From: a virus
Length of the DNA: 49,437 nt
Direction: 5' to 3' (one strand)
IMG/VR virus record: IMGVR_UViG_3300043411_000601
Span: 1-49,437 of that record
The notes beneath the pieces were generated by a model. The model saw only the letters and a list, made by a program, of their open reading frames with translations. It searched no databases and was not told the DNA's origin. Made by a program: the position numbers and the translations under genes. Below, piece by piece: positions 33,131 through 37,699 of this stretch (positions within the stretch are counted from its first letter, which is position 1; each line of letters starts with the position of its first letter).

Positions 33131-33206
33131 GGGCGTTGAGCCAGATGGGAAGGCCTGCTGCTCATAACAGTAAGAGGACGGGGTTCGATCCCCCGAGCGC
33201 CCACCA
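33131..33206 (+). tRNA. tRNA-Met(CAT), first copy
   Basis: Acceptor GGGCGTT/AGCGCCC, D-stem GCC/GGC, anticodon stem TGCTG/CAGTA with loop CTCATAA, T-loop TTCGATC, encoded CCA. It could be elongator Met or an Ile2-type CAT tRNA. Its final A is the first base of the next ATG. Confidence 0.85.
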
Positions 33207-33622
33207 TGAAGATCATCGCCAAGTACATCCCGCAGCTGGAGCCGCCGCAGCTGGTGCTCTACATCCACGACGCGCCGCACCGCCGGATGCACATCAAGGT
33301 GATCCAGCAGTACCGGGTGTTCCTGCACGAGGCGATCCTCAAGACCGGCATCAGCCTGCCGATCAAGCACGACATCGAGCTGGATGTTCTGTTCGTCAAC
33401 CCGGCCACTCCTGACCTTGGCAACGCCTATCTGGCGTTGGAGCAGGCCCTCGACGACAAGACGTTGACGAAGCCCGGCATCGTGGTGGACGACAGCCTGA
33501 TCCAGAAGGTGACCATGGCGAAGTGGTTCAATGGTCGCGCGAAAGAAATAACGTCACGTAGCTCAACTGGAAAGAGCGCGGGTTTCCGAAGCCCGAGGCC
33601 GGATGTTCGAGTCATCCCGTGA
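33206..33622 (+). CDS. RusA-like Holliday junction resolvase reading into a tRNA
   Basis: 138 residues; ATG 33206 shares its A with the CCA of the preceding tRNA. The core fits the RusA family: a strand/helix region (RRMHIKVIQQYRVFLHEAI, PIKHDIELDVLFVNP), an acidic motif TPDLGNAYLALEQALDD and a VVDDSLIQKV motif. It would cleave four-way junctions as a dimer. There is no stop before tRNA-Arg(CCG), so the last 23 residues (from about TSRSSTGKSAG) are encoded by that tRNA gene and translation ends inside its acceptor stem. Confidence 0.75.
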   Translation: MKIIAKYIPQLEPPQLVLYIHDAPHRRMHIKVIQQYRVFLHEAILKTGISLPIKHDIELDVLFVNPATPDLGNAYLALEQALDDKTLTKPGIVVDDSLIQKVTMAKWFNGRAKEITSRSSTGKSAGFRSPRPDVRVIP

Positions 33623-33628
33623 CGACCA
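33552..33628 (+). tRNA. tRNA-Arg(CCG)
   Basis: Acceptor CGTCACG/CGTGACG, D-stem GCTC/GAGC, anticodon stem CGGGT/GCCCG with loop TTCCGAA, T-stem GGATG/CATCC with loop TTCGAGT, encoded CCA. Almost the whole gene also serves as the 3' coding end of the RusA-like gene. Confidence 0.9.
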
Positions 33629-33632
33629 TTAC

Positions 33633-33724
33633 GGAGGAGAGAACCGGGAGGGCGTACCGGCGCGGTCTTGAAAACCGAGGGTGGCCGCAGGGCCATGGAG
33701 TTCAAATCTACCCCTCCTCCGCCA
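33633..33724 (+). tRNA. tRNA-Ser(TGA)
   Basis: Acceptor GGAGGAG/CTCCTCC, discriminator G, anticodon loop CTTGAAA, long class II variable arm (GTGGCCGCAGGGCCA), T-loop TTCAAAT, encoded CCA. Confidence 0.9.
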
Positions 33725-33729
33725 ATTCT

Positions 33730-33780
33730 GTGCAGCCCGGATGTAAGGCGCGCACGCGACCGAGTTCAAGCGGCGCACCA
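33730..33780 (+). other. tRNA-like remnant
   Basis: About 51 bases ending in GCGCACCA. GTGC at the 5' side can pair with GCAC at the 3' end, and a T-arm-like CCG-AGTTCAAG-CGG is present. There is too little sequence for a full tRNA, and no convincing D plus anticodon arm pair is seen. It is probably a degraded or deletion-derived tRNA gene. Confidence 0.45.
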
Positions 33781-33783
33781 TTT

Positions 33784-33858
33784 TGCAGGTAACGGTCTGG
33801 TGACCCGTTTGGTCTCATAAGCCACTACAGCCCGGTTCGATTCTGGGGCCTGCAACCA
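33784..33858 (+). tRNA. tRNA-Met(CAT), second copy
   Basis: Acceptor TGCAGGT/GCCTGCA, anticodon loop CTCATAA with stem TTGGT/GCCAC (one mismatch), T-stem CCCGG/CTGGG with loop TTCGATT, encoded CCA. The Met or Ile2 role is unresolved. Confidence 0.82.
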
Positions 33859-33863
33859 GTTAT

Positions 33864-33949
33864 GCCTGTGTATCCCGCTAAGGACGCGGAGCCGTCTGTA
33901 AAACGGAGGCCTTCGGGCTGGGCAGGCTCGATACCTGCAACAGGCACCA
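33864..33949 (+). tRNA. tRNA-Tyr(GTA)
   Basis: Acceptor GCCTGT/ACAGGC, anticodon stem GCCGT/ACGGA region with loop CTGTAAA, class II variable arm (GGCCTTCGGGCT), T-stem GCAGG/CCTGC with loop CTCGATA, encoded CCA. Confidence 0.88.
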
Positions 33950-33950
33950 C

Positions 33951-34024
33951 GCGGACGAATGATTACGGCAGTCGCTGTCGTTGCCAACGATAGAGCCCGA
34001 GTTCGACTCTCGGCGTCCGCGCCA
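33951..34024 (+). tRNA. tRNA-Gly(GCC)
   Basis: Acceptor GCGGACG/CGTCCGC, anticodon stem TGTCG/CGATA with loop TTGCCAA, T-stem CCGAG/CTCGG with loop TTCGACT, discriminator G, encoded CCA. Confidence 0.9.
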
Positions 34025-34029
34025 ATCAC

Positions 34030-34105
34030 GCCCAGATAGCTCAGTCGGTAGAGCGGAGGTTTGAAAAGCCTTGCGTCGGGGGTTCGATCCCTCCTTTGGG
34101 CACCA
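34030..34105 (+). tRNA. tRNA-Phe(GAA)
   Basis: Acceptor GCCCAGA/TTTGGGC, D-stem GCTC/GAGC, anticodon stem GAGGT/GCCTT with loop TTGAAAA, T-stem GGGGG/CCTCC with loop TTCGATC, encoded CCA. An antisense HNH gene ends inside it. Confidence 0.93.
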
Positions 34106-34679
34106 CTTTGGCTCTGTAGTGGCCGAACTGCTTCGCGGTCCTGCGTCGATGGCAGTTGGCACAAACGATGTCGCACTTCTCGATCTCGGTCTTGATGCGA
34201 GACATGGAGATGCCGCCGCTGATGGCCTCAGCTAAATTGAACTTTTTGGTTTTTTGATCGCGGTGATCGAAGTCCAAAACTATGATGTCGTCCTCCCCGC
34301 AATCCATGCACGAGGACCTCTGTAGTAACTCTATAAAAAACTCCCGGGTGCGCTCTCGAACCCCCTTGCGGCTCTCCTTGGTGCGCTCGCGTATTGTGGG
34401 GTCCGCTCTATACTTTTTGGTGTTGTGGCCATTGAGGCAGGCCTTACACCAAGAGTTGGGCCTCTTCCTCCCCGCTGTCGCTGAAGAGCTGAACTCGGTG
34501 AGTGGCTTTAAGGTGCGGCACTTCGTGCATGTCTTTCCATCGTCATATCTAGATGGATCGGCAAACCTACCGGTTGATTTGCAGGATCGGGAGCAGAACC
34601 TACCATTGCCTCGGTTGACGTATTTACGCTCCACCATAAAGGTGATGGAACACGTCTCGCATACTTTTTGTATTTTCAT
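34041..34679 (-). CDS. HNH endonuclease, antisense in the tRNA array
   Basis: 212 residues on the minus strand. Two N-terminal cysteine pairs (VCETC...FCSRSC, and TCTKCRTLKPLTEF...CKAC) are followed by a basic helix and a C-terminal HNH-type zinc core (SCMDCGEDDIIVLDFDHRD...KCDIVCANCHRRRTAKQF). The frame has no stop before tRNA-Phe, so the last about 21 residues (PKGGIEPPTQGFSNLRSTD) are the antisense of that tRNA, ending in its D-arm. Lower GC than the array. Confidence 0.85.
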   Translation of the reverse strand: MKIQKVCETCSITFMVERKYVNRGNGRFCSRSCKSTGRFADPSRYDDGKTCTKCRTLKPLTEFSSSATAGRKRPNSWCKACLNGHNTKKYRADPTIRERTKESRKGVRERTREFFIELLQRSSCMDCGEDDIIVLDFDHRDQKTKKFNLAEAISGGISMSRIKTEIEKCDIVCANCHRRRTAKQFGHYRAKVVPKGGIEPPTQGFSNLRSTD

Positions 34680-34702
34680 GATTTAAAACTACCCCAATCA
34701 CC

Positions 34703-34774
34703 GGGGAAAGCACAAGGGTGCAGTCGATCCTTGCAAGATTGACGCGCCGGGGGCGGTACCCGGTTTCTCCACCA
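34703..34774 (+). tRNA. tRNA-Ala(TGC), minimal D-arm
   Basis: Acceptor GGGGAAA/TTTCTCC with G3-U70, the alanine identity pair. The D-region is shortened to GCAC-AAGG-GTGC directly after the acceptor. Anticodon stem CGATC/GATTG with loop CTTGCAA; T-stem CCGGG/CCCGG with non-canonical loop GGCGGTA; encoded CCA. Confidence 0.75.
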
Positions 34775-34782
34775 TCTTTTAT

Positions 34783-34859
34783 TCCGGTCGGTCCATCTTG
34801 GTGATGGAGGACGGCTGTTAACCGTCATGCGGCAGGTTCGAAACCTGCGACCGGAGCCA
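34783..34859 (+). tRNA. tRNA-Asn(GTT)
   Basis: Acceptor TCCGGTC/GACCGGA, D-arm TCCAT/ATGGA, anticodon stem GACGG/CCGTC with loop CTGTTAA, T-stem GCAGG/CCTGC with loop TTCGAAA, discriminator G, encoded CCA. Confidence 0.92.
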
Positions 34860-34860
34860 T

Positions 34861-34934
34861 GCTGCCATCGTCTATTGGAAGGACACCGCTCTCTCAAAGC
34901 GGAAAGGCGGGGTCAGTACCCGCTGGCAGTGCCA
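34861..34934 (+). tRNA. tRNA-Glu(CTC)
   Basis: Acceptor GCTGCCA/TGGCAGT (G1-U72), anticodon stem CCGCT/AGCGG with loop CTCTCAA, T-stem GCGGG/CCCGC with non-canonical loop GTCAGTA, discriminator G, encoded CCA. Confidence 0.84.
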
Positions 34935-34937
34935 CTT

Positions 34938-35019
34938 GCTGACGTAACCCTCCGTGCTACGAACGCGGACAAAGGTAACTGGATGGAAGATGCGGGTTCG
35001 ACTCCTGCCGTCAGCGCCA
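34938..35019 (+). tRNA. Atypical tRNA-Arg(ACG)-like, displaced D-region
   Basis: Acceptor GCTGACG/CGTCAGC, T-stem GCGGG/CCTGC with loop TTCGACT, discriminator G and CCA are normal. The only good anticodon arm (CCGTG-CTACGAA-CGCGG) comes just seven bases after the acceptor, with no D-arm between. A D-loop-like AACTGGATGGA lies after it instead. Length 82. It could be a rearranged or defective tRNA. Confidence 0.5.
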
Positions 35020-35024
35020 ACCAT

Positions 35025-35101
35025 CTGCGCGTGGGAAAGTCTGGTAATCCGCCTCCCTCGGACGGAGGAGACCGCAGGATCGAAGCCTGCCGCGCAGACC
35101 A
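35025..35101 (+). tRNA. tRNA-Pro(CGG)
   Basis: Acceptor CTGCGCG/CGCGCAG, D-stem GGA/TCC, anticodon stem CCTCC/GGAGG with loop CTCGGAC, T-stem GCAGG/CCTGC with loop ATCGAAG, encoded CCA. Confidence 0.87.
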
Positions 35102-35108
35102 AATTTGA

Positions 35109-35182
35109 TGCTCCATAGCTCAACGGTAGAGCGCCCGGCTCTGACCCGGGAGACCTCAGATCGACACTGAGTGGAGCTGCCA
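35109..35182 (+). tRNA. tRNA-Gln(CTG)
   Basis: Acceptor GCTCCA/TGGAGC with a T1-T72 mismatch, compatible with the weak first pair of tRNA-Gln. D-stem GCTC/GAGC, anticodon loop CTCTGAC, T-stem CTCAG/CTGAG with loop ATCGACA, discriminator G, encoded CCA. Confidence 0.85.
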
Positions 35183-35186
35183 ACAT

Positions 35187-35261
35187 GAGAACGTGGCGGA
35201 GTGGCTACGCGGCAGATTGCAACCCTGTCCCACGGGAGTTCGATTCTCCCCGTTCTCTCCA
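35187..35261 (+). tRNA. tRNA-Cys(GCA)
   Basis: Acceptor GAGAACG/CGTTCTC, discriminator T as usual for Cys, anticodon loop TTGCAAC with stem GCAGA/CCTGT (one mismatch), T-stem GGGAG/CTCCC with loop TTCGATT, encoded CCA. Confidence 0.85.
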
Positions 35262-35262
35262 T

Positions 35263-35344
35263 GTCCCGGTAGCCCGGCCGATCTTCTAAATCGGTACCGG
35301 TAGCGGAGCTGAAATCGGGTGTTCGAATCACCCCCGGGACACCA
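35263..35344 (+). tRNA. Atypical tRNA-Arg(TCT)-like, displaced D-region
   Basis: Acceptor GTCCCGG/CCGGGAC, T-stem GGGTG/CACCC with loop TTCGAAT and CCA are normal. The anticodon arm CCGAT-CTTCTAA-ATCGG follows after only eight bases (TAGCCCGG), and a 22-base stretch containing GGTAGCGGAGC sits between it and the T-arm. Same 82-base layout as the Arg(ACG)-like gene at 34938. Confidence 0.55.
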
Positions 35345-35346
35345 AT

Positions 35347-35423
35347 GTCGACGTCGCCCGACTGGAACGGGTCTCCGCCTCCTAAGCGGATGGTTCGAGG
35401 TTCGAGTCCTCGCGTCGACACCA
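35347..35423 (+). tRNA. tRNA-Arg(CCT)
   Basis: Acceptor GTCGACG/CGTCGAC, D-stem GCCC/GGGT, anticodon stem TCCGC/GCGGA with loop CTCCTAA, T-stem CGAGG/CCTCG with loop TTCGAGT, encoded CCA. Confidence 0.92.
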
Positions 35424-35429
35424 ATTCAT

Positions 35430-35517
35430 GGAAGGCTAACCAGCGAGGCGCTGGCGGCCCCTGCTAAGGGCATGGCACTGGCAACGGTGTGGTGATCGTG
35501 TCTCCAGCCTTCCGCCA
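35430..35517 (+). tRNA. tRNA-Ser(GCT)
   Basis: Acceptor GGAAGGC/GCCTTCC, discriminator G, anticodon loop CTGCTAA between GCCC and GGGC, long variable arm, T-stem TGGTG/CTCCA (one mismatch) with loop ATCGTGT, encoded CCA. Confidence 0.85.
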
Positions 35518-35529
35518 ATTCGATGACAT

Positions 35530-35603
35530 GCGGACGTGGCGTAACAGCAACGCATCTGGCTTCCAACCAGAGGTCCCGGGGGCGGCACCCGGCGTCCGCG
35601 CCA
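35530..35603 (+). tRNA. tRNA-Gly(TCC)
   Basis: Acceptor GCGGACG/CGTCCGC (same as Gly(GCC)), D-stem GCG/CGC, anticodon stem TCTGG/CCAGA with loop CTTCCAA, T-stem CCGGG/CCCGG with non-canonical loop GGCGGCA, encoded CCA. Confidence 0.86.
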
Positions 35604-35609
35604 TTTCAT

Positions 35610-35685
35610 GGACCATTGGTGCAAAGGCATAGCATCCCGGGCCTTCACCCCGGAGACGACGGGTCAGTACCGTCATGGTCTGCCA
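35610..35685 (+). tRNA. tRNA-Glu(TTC)
   Basis: Acceptor GGACCAT/ATGGTCT (G1-U72, as in Glu(CTC)), anticodon stem CCGGG/CCCGG with loop CCTTCAC, so position 33 is C. T-stem GACGG/CCGTC with non-canonical loop GTCAGTA, discriminator G, encoded CCA. Confidence 0.78.
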
Positions 35686-35691
35686 TTTCGA

Positions 35692-35763
35692 TGCGGCACC
35701 ACCGGCGTGGAGGCGGGCCTTTGAAGCCTGCTGAGGTCGGATCGACACCGATTGCCGCTGCCA
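35692..35763 (+). tRNA. tRNA-Gln(TTG), minimal D-arm
   Basis: Acceptor GCGGCA/TGCCGC with T1-T72 mismatch as in Gln(CTG). D-arm shortened to CCAC-CGGC-GTGG directly after the acceptor. Anticodon stem CGGGC/GCCTG with loop CTTTGAA, T-loop ATCGACA, discriminator G, encoded CCA. Confidence 0.78.
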
Positions 35764-35764
35764 T

Positions 35765-35835
35765 CCCGATGCCTCCGGCGAGGAAGCGGCTTTCATACGG
35801 CTGTCAGGGCGGGTCGGCACCGCCCTTCGGGACCA
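35765..35835 (+). tRNA. tRNA-Met(CAT)-like, third copy, minimal D-arm
   Basis: Acceptor CCCGATG/CTTCGGG (one T-T mismatch). D-arm CCTC-CGGC-GAGG follows at once. Anticodon stem CGGCT/GGCTG with loop TTCATAC, T-stem GGCGG/CCGCC with non-canonical loop GTCGGCA, encoded CCA. With 71 bases it is the shortest in the array. Initiator, elongator or Ile2 role is unresolved. Confidence 0.65.
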
Positions 35836-35839
35836 TCAT

Positions 35840-35913
35840 GCTGGGTTAGTCTAACGGTAAGACGCTGGGTTGTGGACCCGGAGTCACAGGATCGACACCT
35901 GTACCCAGTACCA
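35840..35913 (+). tRNA. tRNA-His(GTG)
   Basis: Acceptor GCTGGGT/ACCCAGT (G1-U72), D-stem GTCT/AGAC, anticodon stem CTGGG/CCCGG with loop TTGTGGA, T-stem ACAGG/CCTGT with loop ATCGACA, encoded CCA. No clear extra G-1 is seen. An antisense HNH gene ends inside it. Confidence 0.85.
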
Positions 35914-36439
35914 ATTTTGTACGCCACGAGTTGCATTCGATTGCCGTCTTTCTGCGATGGCAGTTGGCGCACCTGACGTCGCACTTTTTGAGTTCAGCTT
36001 CGAGGCGCTTCACGTTGGCCCCTCGTGGGCTGCATAGGTGAGATATGGCGTATTCTTTATCGCCGCGATCTCGGTGGTCGAACTCTAGGACAAGCGGATC
36101 GGCCTCTCCGCAGGAGATGCATCCGCCGGCAAAACGCTCAAGTATCAGCGCCCTGCATGCCTCGGCTCTAAGGACGGAATTGGTCCTTGCCTTCGCCCTG
36201 TAGCGCGCCTTGTTTTTCCGGTAGTGGTTCCGGCAATACTCGCTGTTCTGCTCCTTGGTCTTTACCTTTCGTGGCCGGCGCTTCGGCCTGATCCGCGATC
36301 TCGGTGGCAGTTTCCCGGTGGCTATGGCCTTTTGAATGCCGGAGTGTGAGCATCCATATTTCTCACCCAGATCATCCCACGACATGCCGTCGAGGTAGGA
36401 AATGGTGATCGCCGCCCAATCATAAATTTTCTTTCCCAT
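35846..36439 (-). CDS. HNH endonuclease, antisense in the tRNA array (second)
   Basis: 197 residues on the minus strand. N-terminal helix-turn-helix-like part (YLDGMSWDDLGEKYGCSHSGIQKAI), a very basic middle, and a C-terminal core related to the other antisense HNH gene (GCISCGEADPLVLEFDHRDRGDK...KCDVRCANCHRRKTAIECNSW). The last about 22 residues (GTGVDPVTPGPQPSVLPLD) are the antisense of tRNA-His. An 11-bp direct repeat CAGTACCAATT (35906-35916 and 36473-36483) flanks the insertion. Low GC. Confidence 0.85.
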   Translation of the reverse strand: MGKKIYDWAAITISYLDGMSWDDLGEKYGCSHSGIQKAIATGKLPPRSRIRPKRRPRKVKTKEQNSEYCRNHYRKNKARYRAKARTNSVLRAEACRALILERFAGGCISCGEADPLVLEFDHRDRGDKEYAISHLCSPRGANVKRLEAELKKCDVRCANCHRRKTAIECNSWRTKLVLGTGVDPVTPGPQPSVLPLD

Positions 36440-36483
36440 GGCGGTGTTTTATACATTCACAGCACTCGGTACCAGTACCAATT

Positions 36484-36558
36484 ACGGGTTAGGTGTTTCG
36501 GTAGCACGCCGGTCTCCAAAACCGTGCAGGGCAGGTTCGACTCCTGCAACCCGTGCCA
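36484..36558 (+). tRNA. tRNA-Trp(CCA)
   Basis: Acceptor ACGGGTT/AACCCGT, D-stem GTG/CAC, anticodon stem CCGGT/ACCGT with loop CTCCAAA, T-stem GCAGG/CCTGC with loop TTCGACT, discriminator G, encoded CCA. Last tRNA of the array. Confidence 0.92.
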
Positions 36559-36564
36559 GTTATG

Positions 36565-36600
36565 AGCCCGTCACCTCACCGGTGGCGGGCTTTTTGCGTT
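36565..36600 (+). terminator. Rho-independent terminator of the tRNA array
   Basis: An 11-bp stem (36565-36575 with 36581-36591: AGCCCGTCACC pairs GGTGGCGGGCT, one G-U) with a TCACC loop, followed by TTTTT and more T-rich sequence. It terminates + strand transcription and separates the array from the convergent minus-strand operon. Confidence 0.92.
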
Positions 36601-37146
36601 TTAGTTCCTCGGTAGCGGTTGGCGCGACCAGTCGACGCTCGGGATGGTGGCTCCACGGACCTGTAGAGGCTCAGGATGCGTCCGGCGCTCTGCCGGTGGT
36701 TCTGGAGCCCGGACCGGCTGGACGCGCTGGAGGATGTCCTGAGCGTCTGCACCGGCCTGTTCCAGCTCATCCTCGGCCTTGGCGGTGTGGACGGCATCAA
36801 TCCCGTCCTTGATCGAGGCCCGGACCGCCCCGCCGATGGCGTCGTTGATCGCCAGCAGCCGCCCCAGCAGGGTCGAGGAGATCGCCTGCAGCCTGATGCG
36901 GTCACCGTCGGCACGTTCGTATGCCTCCCGCAGCATACTGACCTCGGACACGAGGTTCATGTTCTGAACGAGGAGTTGCTGGTTCTTCTCGGCGGTGGCG
37001 CGCAGTTCCGCCTCCATGCGATGGTAGTCGTCGAAGGCTCGCTGGAGGGGGCTCGGTTCCTGATTCGCCTGTGGGTCGAATTGAGGCGCGCGCTGCCTGC
37101 GCCCTAATGCGCCCAAAAACGCCTGATGTCCTACTGGCTGGCTCAT
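36601..37146 (-). CDS. Coiled-coil phage protein
   Basis: 181 residues, last gene of the minus-strand operon; ATGA overlap with the gene before it. The centre is a long charged helix (AFDDYHRMEAELRATAEKNQQLLVQNMNLVSEVSMLREAYERADGD) likely to form a coiled coil, with Pro/Arg/Gln-rich ends. No enzymatic motif. Its place in the early/replication operon suggests a DNA-metabolism accessory role. Confidence 0.65.
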   Translation of the reverse strand: MSQPVGHQAFLGALGRRQRAPQFDPQANQEPSPLQRAFDDYHRMEAELRATAEKNQQLLVQNMNLVSEVSMLREAYERADGDRIRLQAISSTLLGRLLAINDAIGGAVRASIKDGIDAVHTAKAEDELEQAGADAQDILQRVQPVRAPEPPAERRTHPEPLQVRGATIPSVDWSRQPLPRN

Positions 37147-37541
37147 ACTCTTTCCTCGTATAGGGGTTGCCGGCGGACCGGCTTGTAGTCGAACTTGTCG
37201 ACCCCGGCATATGGGATCAAATAGTAGACGCGGCGTTTAGGTTTTGGTGGCGGCGGTGCCACCCACAGCGTCTTGATCTTCGGCTTGCGCCACTTCTCGG
37301 GTGACGGTTTCTTTTTGAGGCGACCGAGGTAGTAGAGGATCATCGTGTGGTCGCAGCCGAGCATGCGGCCAATCTGGGGGGAGGTGTATTTCCGCTCCGC
37401 TAGACGCTTGGCCGCCTCGATGCGGGCGCGGAACAGCTTCTGCTTGCGGCCGGCGCGTGTGATCGCCTCGGGCGTCACGCCGCGCTCCCGGGCAACCTCG
37501 GCGATGATGGCGCGGGCTTGTGGTGGCATAGGGCGGTGCAT
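37143..37541 (-). CDS. DnaA domain IV-like DNA-binding protein
   Basis: 132 residues if started at ATG 37541, which overlaps the preceding stop (TGATG). ATG 37580 or 37625 would lengthen it. Residues 5-70 resemble the C-terminal DNA-binding domain of DnaA: RAIIAEVARERGVTPEAITRAGRKQKLFRARIEAAKRLAERKYTSPQIGRMLGCDHTMILYYLGR, with the DHT turn that reads DnaA boxes. There is no AAA+ part. A basic Pro-rich tail follows. It might bind the phage or host origin, or regulate early genes. Confidence 0.7.
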   Translation of the reverse strand: MHRPMPPQARAIIAEVARERGVTPEAITRAGRKQKLFRARIEAAKRLAERKYTSPQIGRMLGCDHTMILYYLGRLKKKPSPEKWRKPKIKTLWVAPPPPKPKRRVYYLIPYAGVDKFDYKPVRRQPLYEERV

Positions 37542-37699
37542 CAGTTGGCGATCTTCCACCGGAAGGTTGTCTCTACGCATACTGCAGTCTTCCCCTTGAA
37601 AATGACCTGCTTCACCATCTGGCACCGCTCCTCGGTGTCAAACGGTCCCACGAAGGTGACGTGTGTGGCCAGCGCCACCATGATCATCCACTCAGGCAC
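37541..37699 (-). CDS. Small phage protein in the early operon
   Basis: 52 residues from GTG 37699, which directly follows the stop of the DnaQ-like gene; the stop overlaps the ATG of the DnaA-like gene as TGATG. It begins with a hydrophobic stretch (MPEWMIMVALATHVTFVGPF), then a polar part with two cysteines (TEERCQMVKQVIF, TAVCVETTFRW). Function unknown. The perfect fit between neighbours is the main support. Confidence 0.65.
   Translation of the reverse strand: MPEWMIMVALATHVTFVGPFDTEERCQMVKQVIFKGKTAVCVETTFRWKIAN

Noticed and set aside
33766-35820. Various antisense open frames across the tRNA array
   Set aside because: They are tRNA antisense translations with no domain and no start signals, apart from the two HNH genes that enter tRNAs.
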